Shown piece by piece: positions 25,260 through 30,671 of a DNA stretch of 30,671 nt. Location: NCBI RefSeq assembly GCF_000186865.1, contig NW_008705562.1:244363-275033 (forward strand), given 5' to 3'. Each line of letters opens with the position of its first letter. Positions within the stretch are counted from its first letter, which is position 1. The position numbers and the translations under genes are program-made. Below the pieces are notes generated by a model that was not told where the DNA came from, ran no database searches, and saw only the letters and a list, made by a program, of their open reading frames with translations. The stretch comes from Aureococcus anophagefferens. Taxonomy: Eukaryota; Sar; Pelagophyceae; Pelagomonadales; Pelagomonadaceae.

Positions 25260-25970
25260 ATGGACCTCAACAGCCAGGAGTTCTACGGCGGGGGCCTGAA
25301 GGAGGGCGAGGTGTCGACGGGGACGACGATCATGGCCGTCGCCTACGACGGCGGCGTCATCATGGGCGCCGACAGCCGCGTGTCGACGGGGACCTACATC
25401 GCGAACCGCGTCTCCGACAAGGTGAGCCACCTCCACGACAAGATCTTCATGTGCCGCTCCGGGTCGGCGGCGGACACGCAGGCCGTGAGCGACTACGTGC
25501 GCCACTACCTCGGGAGCCACGCGATCGAGGTCGGCAAGCCGCCGCTCGTCAAAACCGCGGCGAACCTCGCGAAGCGCATCTGCTACACGAACAAGGAGCA
25601 GCTGCTCGCGGGCGTCATCGTCGCCGGCCACGACGACGCCGACGGCGGCTCCGTCTACGTCATCCCCCTCGGCGGCGCGCGCCCGCGCCCCCCCTTCGCT
25701 TTTTCCGCGCGCGCGCGACGCCGACGCCGACGCCGCGCCGCCGCAGGCACGTGCCTCAAGGTGCCCTTCGCCATCGGCGGCTCCGGGTCGACCTACATCT
25801 ACGGCCACGTCGACCACACCTACAAGCCGAACATGAGCCTCGCGGAGTGCAAGGTCTTCGTCAAGGAGGCCGTCACGCGCGCGATGTGCCGCGACGGCTC
25901 CTCGGGCGGCATCATCCGCCTCGTCTGCATCAACGCCGACGGCGTCGAGCGCGAGTACCACACCATCTAG
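25260..25970 (+). CDS. PSMB6: 20S proteasome subunit beta-1 (PSMB6 type)
   Basis: Exons 25260-25674 and 25747-25970 encode 212 residues. A short propeptide ends STG before the catalytic Thr ([11 protein letters not shown]). Counting from that Thr, Asp17 (GADSR), Lys33 (NRVSDK) and Ser129/Asp/Ser of the GSGSTYIYG and RDGSSGG signatures are intact. Arg45 (MCRSGSAAD) is the residue that gives beta-1 its caspase-like (post-acidic) cleavage preference. It is a core subunit of the nuclear and cytosolic proteasome. The 72 bp intron (25675-25746) starts GC and ends CAG; removing it joins IPLGG to [11 protein letters not shown], matching the family length. The intron has no stop, so retention would insert 24 Arg/Ala-rich residues. 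The upstream ATG-less frame is a composition artefact. Confidence 0.93.
   Translation: MDLNSQEFYGGGLKEGEVSTGTTIMAVAYDGGVIMGADSRVSTGTYIANRVSDKVSHLHDKIFMCRSGSAADTQAVSDYVRHYLGSHAIEVGKPPLVKTAANLAKRICYTNKEQLLAGVIVAGHDDADGGSVYVIPLGGARPRPPFAFSARARRRRRRRAAAGTCLKVPFAIGGSGSTYIYGHVDHTYKPNMSLAECKVFVKEAVTRAMCRDGSSGGIIRLVCINADGVEREYHTI
25675..25746 (+). other. GC-AG intron (72 bp) in the proteasome gene
   Basis: The donor is G/GCGCGCGCCC and the acceptor GCCGCAG, with a pyrimidine tract (CCCCCCTTCGCTTTTTCC) in the middle. No GT in the vicinity can restore the family alignment, so a GC donor is the simplest reading. Confidence 0.75.
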
Positions 25971-26249
25971 GCGCGCCGGGGCCGGCCCCGCGCGACCTAA
26001 CGACGACCGCGCGGTACGAGGTGGTACGCGGCGCGTCGCGGCCGACGCGACGGCGGCGGGGCCGCCGCGCGCCTCGGCCCGACGGCGCGGCCCGCCTGCG
26101 AGTCGCGCGACCGCGGGGGCGCGCGGGCTGCGGGCGCCGCGGGCGCCGCGGGCGCGCTGCGCGCGAGGGCTCGAGCAGCTCGATCTGTGACTCAGACCGC
26201 CACAAGCGCCGCAGCAGCCTCTCGCACGCCGCGCTCGACGCCTCGTCGC
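25971..26249. other. Intergenic region before the HAD-ankyrin gene
   Basis: These 279 bp are extremely GC-rich, with a GGGCGCCGC repeat near 26125-26155. No gene, tRNA or clear promoter word is seen. The HAD frame is open back to a GTG at 26187, but the first ATG is at 26250. Confidence 0.5.
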
Positions 26250-27458
26250 ATGCGCATCGCATCGCGGCTGCTCGGCACGAGGCTGCTCGGCATGTCGGCC
26301 ATGAGCACGAACGCCGCCAAGCCCGTGCTCCGCGGCGTCGTCTTCGACATGGACGGCACGCTCACGGTGCCCAACCTCGACTTCAAACTCATGTACGAGC
26401 GCTGCGGCGTGCCGATGAGCGAGGACATCCTCGAGGCCATCGCGAAGATGCCGCCAGCTGACGCGGACGCGGCCAACGCCGTCATCGACGAGATGGAGGC
26501 CGAGGGGCGGCGCACGCTGCGCCTGATGCCCGGCGCCGCCGAGGTCGCCGCGTGGCTCCAGGCCATGGACATTCCGACGGCCATCGTCACGCGGAACACG
26601 CGGGCGACCGTCGACCACCTGCACGACGCGCTCTGGGCGCCCAAGGGTCTGACGCCCTTCTCGCCGGCGATCACGCGCGACGACGCAAACGTGAAGCCCA
26701 AGCCCGACCCGGACGCGCTGAGGGTCATCGGCGAGGCCTGGGGCGCGCCGGCGGCGAGCCTCGCGATGGTCGGCGACAGCCCGTCGAACGACGTCGTCTT
26801 CGGCAAGAGGGCCGGGGCCTACACGGCCCTGGTGGACACGGGCCGCCGCTTCGTCGAAGGCAAGGGCGACGAGGGCGCGAGCGTCACGATCCCGCTGCTC
26901 GCCGGGCTGCCGAAGGCGCTCCTCCGCGACTTTGCGGTCGCGAGCGACAAGGCCGGGGCCCTCACCAAGTTCGAGACGCCTATTCCTAAAACGCCCGCGG
27001 CCGTCGCCGCGGCCGCGGGCGACCTCGCGGCGCTGCAGGCCTGCGCCGACCTCGCGGCGCCCGACGCGTCCGCGAACACGCCGCTCGTCTGGGCCGCCGA
27101 CGCGGGCCACGCCGACTGCGTCGCGTTCCTCCTGGCCGCGGGCGTCGCCGCGGACGCGCCGGGCTTCCTCGGCGCGACGGCGGTCTGCCGCGCGGCGCGC
27201 GTCGGCAACGTCGACGCGCTGCGGGCGCTGCTGGACGCGGGCGCGGACCCGAACCTCGCGAACGACAAGCTCCAGTCGCCGCTCCACTTCGCGGCCTTCA
27301 AGCGGAACCCGGCCTGCGTCGCCGCCTTGCTCGACGCGGGCGCGTCGACGCTCATCCTCGACCGCAAGGGCCGCACGCCGGACCAGGACACGAAGGACGC
27401 GGCCATCATCGCGACGATCCTCGCCGCGCGCGCGGCACGGCCCCACGAGACGTTCTAA
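26250..27458 (+). CDS. HAD-family hydrolase fused to ankyrin repeats
   Basis: The protein has 402 residues. A short Arg/Leu-rich N-terminus (MRIASRLLGTRLLG) could be an organellar presequence; internal ATGs at residues 15 and 18 offer a cytosolic start. The HAD core has motif I FDMDGTLT (Asp33, Asp35), motif II IVTRN (Thr114), motif III lysine in NVKPKPDPD, and motif IV VGDSPSND, so phosphatase or related hydrolase activity is expected. Residues about 248-395 hold ankyrin repeats (ANTPLVWAADAGHADCVAFL, GNVDALRALLDAGADPNLAN, SPLHFAAFKRNPACVAALLD). The joined architecture suggests a phosphatase directed to a protein partner; substrate unknown. The stop is 4 bp from the stop of the convergent Sel1 gene. 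Confidence 0.85.
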   Translation: MRIASRLLGTRLLGMSAMSTNAAKPVLRGVVFDMDGTLTVPNLDFKLMYERCGVPMSEDILEAIAKMPPADADAANAVIDEMEAEGRRTLRLMPGAAEVAAWLQAMDIPTAIVTRNTRATVDHLHDALWAPKGLTPFSPAITRDDANVKPKPDPDALRVIGEAWGAPAASLAMVGDSPSNDVVFGKRAGAYTALVDTGRRFVEGKGDEGASVTIPLLAGLPKALLRDFAVASDKAGALTKFETPIPKTPAAVAAAAGDLAALQACADLAAPDASANTPLVWAADAGHADCVAFLLAAGVAADAPGFLGATAVCRAARVGNVDALRALLDAGADPNLANDKLQSPLHFAAFKRNPACVAALLDAGASTLILDRKGRTPDQDTKDAAIIATILAARAARPHETF

Positions 27459-27462
27459 CCTC

Positions 27463-28359
27463 CTACGCCGCCCGCTTGACAGCGAGCGTGAGCGCGAACC
27501 CCGCGGCGTAGCGGCAGCCGACGAGCGCCGCCGCGGCCTTGGCGAGGCCGGCGGCGCCGCCGCGCCAGGCGACCGCGACGGCCGCGGGCGCGAGGACGTA
27601 CCACGCGAACGGCCCGACGACGAGCAGGGCCCGCAGGAGCCAGCGCGGCGTCGCGAGGTTCGACCGCGCGACGAGGGAGCCCATCTCCGCGGCGCGGCGG
27701 AACAGGTCCCCGGCCTTGCCGTCGTCGCGCGGCACCGTCGGCCCGCCCTGGACGTAGACGCAGCCGAGCGCGTTGAGCGACTGGGGCGTGCCCGACTTCT
27801 CGTACCAGTGGACCGCCTCCTCGAGGTTCCGGGGCAGCCCGTCGCCCGCGTGGTGCATGACGCCGAGGTCGTTCATCGCTTGCCGGTGGCCGAGCTTCGC
27901 GGCCTTCTCGTAGAGCCGCGCGGCTTTGCGCTTGTCCGGCGTGAGGCCCAGGGCGACGACGGGGCAGCCCGCGGGGCCCCAGCCGTCGTCGTAGCACTTG
28001 GCCAGGTGGTAGACCGCGGACGGCAGCCCGGCCTTGGCCGCGCGCCGGAGGTGGGCCAGGCCCTCCTTGGGCTCGCCGTCGCGGAAGAGCATCATCGCGC
28101 AGGCGTAGGACGCGTCCGGCGACCCCCGCTCGGCCTGCGCCTTGAGCGCGGGCAGGTGGTGGCCCTCGGGCGGCGGCACGAGGTCGCACCAGCACGTCGG
28201 GCACCGCGGGTGGCGGCCCTCGGCGAGCGCCTTCTGCCCGAGCGCGTTGCTGCAGGAGACGCAGATGGCCGTCGAGCAGTTCGGGCAGACGTGGCGCATG
28301 CCGTTCTCCGTCGGCACCTCGGCCTGGCACGCGCAGCAGCGCAGGACTGGCGTGAGCAT
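27463..28359 (-). CDS. Zinc-finger / Sel1-repeat / transmembrane protein
   Basis: The protein has 298 residues. The N-terminal 60 residues hold nine cysteines in a RING-like or double zinc-ribbon arrangement (CCACQ ... CPNCSTAICVSC ... CPTCWC). Residues about 70-230 contain Sel1-like repeats (AVYHLAKCYDDGWG, KAARLYEKAAKLGHRQAMND, LEEAVHWYEKSG, GDLFRRAAEMGS), helical repeats that bind proteins. The C-terminus has two hydrophobic segments (LLRALLVVGPFAWYVLAPAA and a second ending LTLAV), so it is probably membrane-anchored. Sel1 plus a zinc finger plus membrane helices resembles components of ER-associated degradation or ubiquitin ligase adaptors. Without a clear RING consensus this remains inference. 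It is divergent from AspRS, with starts 73 bp apart. Confidence 0.75.
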   Translation of the reverse strand: MLTPVLRCCACQAEVPTENGMRHVCPNCSTAICVSCSNALGQKALAEGRHPRCPTCWCDLVPPPEGHHLPALKAQAERGSPDASYACAMMLFRDGEPKEGLAHLRRAAKAGLPSAVYHLAKCYDDGWGPAGCPVVALGLTPDKRKAARLYEKAAKLGHRQAMNDLGVMHHAGDGLPRNLEEAVHWYEKSGTPQSLNALGCVYVQGGPTVPRDDGKAGDLFRRAAEMGSLVARSNLATPRWLLRALLVVGPFAWYVLAPAAVAVAWRGGAAGLAKAAAALVGCRYAAGFALTLAVKRAA

Positions 28360-28432
28360 CGTCTCGATGGATGGGGCAGCGTGCTTGAGGTCGGCGATGC
28401 GATCGTTGTTGCCTCAGCGACTCGCGGCCACG

Positions 28433-30241
28433 ATGGGAGCGTCGCTCGAAGAGCTCGCGGCGGCGATCGGCGTGCAGGGCGCCAAGGTCAAGGAGCTGAA
28501 GACGGCCAAGGCCGACGCCGGCGCCATCAAGGAGGCCGTCGACGCGCTGCTGGCGCTAAAGAAGGAGCTGACGGCCCTGGACCCGTCGCACGCGCTGGCC
28601 ATCGTCGACAAGAAGGCGAAGAAGAAGGGCGGCGGCGACGCGCCCAAGGGCGGCGGCGGCGGCGCCCAGAAGCCGAGCAAGAAGGAGCTGCGCATGGCCG
28701 AGCGCGCGAAGAAGGCCGAGGCGGGCGCGGCCGCGCCAAAGGCCGACGCGTCCGCGTCCGCGGACGTCTTCGGCGAGGTGCCCACGATCATGTCCACGGA
28801 GCTGAGCAACAAGGTCTGGACGCCCGTGTCCGCCGTGACCTACGAGGCCGTGGGCACGACGGTGCTCGTCCGCGCGCGGCTCCACACGGTCCGCGCCAAG
28901 GGCAACCTGGCGTTCCTCGTGCTTCGGCAGGGCTGCTTCACGGTCCAGGCCGTCGCGGCGGCCGGCGGCGACGCCGGCGTGCCCAAGGCCATGATCGCCT
29001 TCGTCGGCAAGATCCCCTCGGAGTCTATCGTCGACGTCGAGGCCGTCGTCGCGGCCGCGGACGTCGCGTCGTGCTCGCAGTCGGACGTCGAGCTCGCGGT
29101 GAAATCGGTCTTCGTCGTGTCCAAGTCGCTCCCGGACCTCCCCTTCCAGATTGTCGACGCGTCGCGCAACGAGAACGAGCCCAAGGACGGCGAGGTCGTC
29201 GTGGGCCTCGACACGCGGCTCAACCACCGCGTCATCGACCTCCGGACGCCCGCGAACCAGGCGATCATGCGCGTCCGCGCGGCCGTGCCCCTGCTCTTCG
29301 CGTCCTACCTCGACGCCAACGGCTTCGTGGGCACGAACTCGCCGAAGCTCCTCGCGGGCGCGTCGGAAGGCGGCTCGTCCGTCTTCAAGCTCGACTACTT
29401 CGGCCGCGACTGCTGCCTCGCGCAGTCGCCGCAGCTCTACAAGCAGATGCTGAGCGCCTGCGCCGACTTCGAGCGCATCTACGAGATCGGCCCCGTCTTC
29501 CGCGCCGAGGACTCGAACACGCGGCGCCACCTCTGCGAGTTCACGGGCTTGGACTTCGAGATGGCCATCTACGAGCACTACTACGAGATCCTCCACGTCT
29601 TCTCCGAGCTCTTCGCCCACATCTTCTCGTCCCTCGAGTCCAAGTTCGCCAAGGAGCTCGGCATCATCTCCCAGGTCTACCCCTTCGAGCCCTTCAAGTT
29701 CCTCCCCAAGGCGCTCCGCATCTCCTTCGCCGAGGGCATCGAGCTCCTCCGCGCCGCGGGCGTCACGGAGGAGATGCAGGGCAGCTTCGACGACCTGTCC
29801 ACGGAAAACGAGAAGACGCTCGGCGACATCGTCAAGGCCAAGTACGGCACGGACTTCTTCATCATGGACAAGTACCCGCTCAGCATCCGCCCGTTCTACA
29901 CGATGCCCGACCCGGAGACCTACGGCAAGGTGCCCCCGGCGCAGCAGCTCTCCAACTCCTTCGACATGTTCATGCGCGGCCAGGAGATTGTGTCCGGGGC
30001 CCAGCGCGTCCACGACCACGCGCTCCTCATGGAGCGCGTCAACTTCTGCCACAGCGGCGGCGGCCACGGAGGCCCCGCGCCCGAGGACATCAAGGGCTAC
30101 ACGGACGCCTTCAAGTACGGCGCCTTCCCCCACGGCGGCGGCGGCGTCGGCCTCGAGCGCGTCGTCATGCTCTACCTCGGCCTCACGAACATCCGCAAGG
30201 TGTCCTGCTTCCCCCGCGACCCCACGCGCCTCACGCCCTAG
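28433..30241 (+). CDS. DARS1: Aspartyl-tRNA synthetase, cytosolic type, with N-terminal WHEP domain
   Basis: The protein has 602 residues from the ATG at 28433 (A at -3, G at +4). In-frame ATGs at 28367 and 28397 would add a short leader, MRSLLPQRLAAT, that looks like a mitochondrial presequence, so dual targeting by alternative starts is possible. Residues 1-50 match a WHEP domain (GVQGAKVKELKTAKADAGAI). A Lys/Gly linker follows, then the OB-fold anticodon-binding domain (about 125-245). The class II catalytic core has a motif 2 with Arg (FERIYEIGPVFRAEDSNTRR), LAQSPQLYKQM, and motif 3 GVGLERVVML followed by SCFPRDPTRLTP at the C-terminus. It charges tRNA-Asp. The eukaryotic/archaeal-type core has no bacterial GAD insertion. 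Confidence 0.93.
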   Translation: MGASLEELAAAIGVQGAKVKELKTAKADAGAIKEAVDALLALKKELTALDPSHALAIVDKKAKKKGGGDAPKGGGGGAQKPSKKELRMAERAKKAEAGAAAPKADASASADVFGEVPTIMSTELSNKVWTPVSAVTYEAVGTTVLVRARLHTVRAKGNLAFLVLRQGCFTVQAVAAAGGDAGVPKAMIAFVGKIPSESIVDVEAVVAAADVASCSQSDVELAVKSVFVVSKSLPDLPFQIVDASRNENEPKDGEVVVGLDTRLNHRVIDLRTPANQAIMRVRAAVPLLFASYLDANGFVGTNSPKLLAGASEGGSSVFKLDYFGRDCCLAQSPQLYKQMLSACADFERIYEIGPVFRAEDSNTRRHLCEFTGLDFEMAIYEHYYEILHVFSELFAHIFSSLESKFAKELGIISQVYPFEPFKFLPKALRISFAEGIELLRAAGVTEEMQGSFDDLSTENEKTLGDIVKAKYGTDFFIMDKYPLSIRPFYTMPDPETYGKVPPAQQLSNSFDMFMRGQEIVSGAQRVHDHALLMERVNFCHSGGGHGGPAPEDIKGYTDAFKYGAFPHGGGGVGLERVVMLYLGLTNIRKVSCFPRDPTRLTP

Positions 30242-30460
30242 GGCGCGCACCGTGCGCCCACTCGCCGAACAAGGCCGGCGGGCCGTGCTCGTAACAGCCG
30301 GCGGGATGAGGGGCGACCGGCCGCGCGCGCATCCGCGGACGGCGCCGCGCCGCGCCGGACGCGCACGCTATGATCTCGTCGCTCGGGCGCCTGTATAAAC
30401 ACCAGCGAACGCGGGCGTCGAGCCCGCGGGCGGCGAAACAGGGGAACCGTTCCACGCGAC

Positions 30461-30671
30461 TTACGTGTCCTGCCCCCAGACGTACTTGGGATAGGGCTCC
30501 GCGAGCGGCGGCGACTTCGGGCCGCCGTTCTCGAGGCTCCGCACGACGTTGTTCCACCAGATCTGCTGCCCCGCGCTCTGGATCCGCATGATCTCGGTGC
30601 GCGGCATGTTCTTGAAGTCCGTGTTCGCCTGGATGTAGTCGTTGCCCATGCGCCCGTACTCGCCGAGCGCT
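30461..30671 (-). CDS. 3' end of an unknown gene, 5' end beyond the window
   Basis: The minus-strand frame is open from the right edge to TAA at 30461, about 69 residues, ending EPYPKYVWGQDT. Its residues are unlike composition-driven frames (few Arg/Ala/Pro runs; IWWNNVVRSLENGG), which supports real coding. An internal ATG at 30649 exists, but the upstream codons continue in the same style, so the gene most likely starts outside the window. Family not recognised. Between it and the AspRS stop, 30242-30460 has no gene. Confidence 0.6.
   Translation of the reverse strand, partial: ALGEYGRMGNDYIQANTDFKNMPRTEIMRIQSAGQQIWWNNVVRSLENGGPKSPPLAEPYPKYVWGQDT

Noticed and set aside
26932..30294. 1120-residue plus-strand frame across three genes
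   Set aside because: It runs through the HAD-ankyrin, Sel1 and AspRS genes in the wrong frames or strands and is almost entirely Arg/Pro/Ser low complexity.
1..30671. CRISPR arrays, bacterial operons, rRNA genes
   Set aside because: No regularly spaced repeats with unique spacers, no ribosome-binding-site-linked gene strings and no rRNA-like conserved stretches are visible. The gene content is eukaryotic.

Overview
The window is nuclear DNA of a eukaryotic alga. It has very high GC, small spliceosomal introns, genes on both strands with gaps from a few bases to a few hundred bases, and clear eukaryotic marker genes: a proteasome beta-1 subunit, a cytosolic-type aspartyl-tRNA synthetase with a WHEP domain, Sel1, ankyrin, SAM, FN3 and WW modules, and IQ motifs. 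The GC level, the secreted EEP-type proteins and a transposon-like intron (introner) point to a pelagophyte such as Aureococcus or a close relative. A haptophyte is the main alternative. The first 21 bases are a C homopolymer with one N, so the left edge is probably a contig or gap edge.

Layout. 1-8.0 kb: the 3' part of a membrane-anchored protein; a secreted EEP-family protein (minus); a 1.7 kb gene-poor stretch with decayed coding fragments; an MFS transporter; a small secreted alanine/lysine-rich protein that matches the leader of the EEP protein; and an AIM24-like secreted or membrane protein whose stop codon overlaps that of its convergent neighbour. 8.2-12.9 kb: an acidic-tailed unknown protein; a zinc-finger/NUMOD3-like repeat protein with a short intron; a second small spliced gene; an orphan MaoC-type terminal exon; and a carbohydrate-sulfotransferase-like gene.

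13.1-17.6 kb: a tandem-PDZ gene cut by two insertions. One is a 1578 bp terminal-inverted-repeat element with a 7 bp target duplication. The other is a 204 bp introner-like element with an 8 bp duplication that can be spliced out exactly. A zinc-ribbon/peptidase-G2-like/IQ protein follows. 17.8-21.8 kb: three tandem paralogues encoding secreted, beta-strand-rich proteins. Each has an intron immediately after ATG-A, and two copies have a further intron that is best read as GC-AG.

22-30.7 kb: an SDR-family protein lacking the catalytic Tyr and Lys; a SAM-FN3-WW scaffold; proteasome beta-1 (PSMB6) with a GC-AG intron; a HAD hydrolase fused to ankyrin repeats; a zinc-finger/Sel1/TM protein; WHEP-AspRS; and the 3' end of an unknown gene that runs off the right edge.

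The neighbouring genes do not form one pathway. The parts most worth following are the insertion/intron events in the PDZ gene, the non-canonical introns, the tandem secreted family and the leader module shared by two secreted proteins. Family names come from reading motifs in the translations by eye. No database search or RNA evidence was available, so splice sites and starts are predictions.
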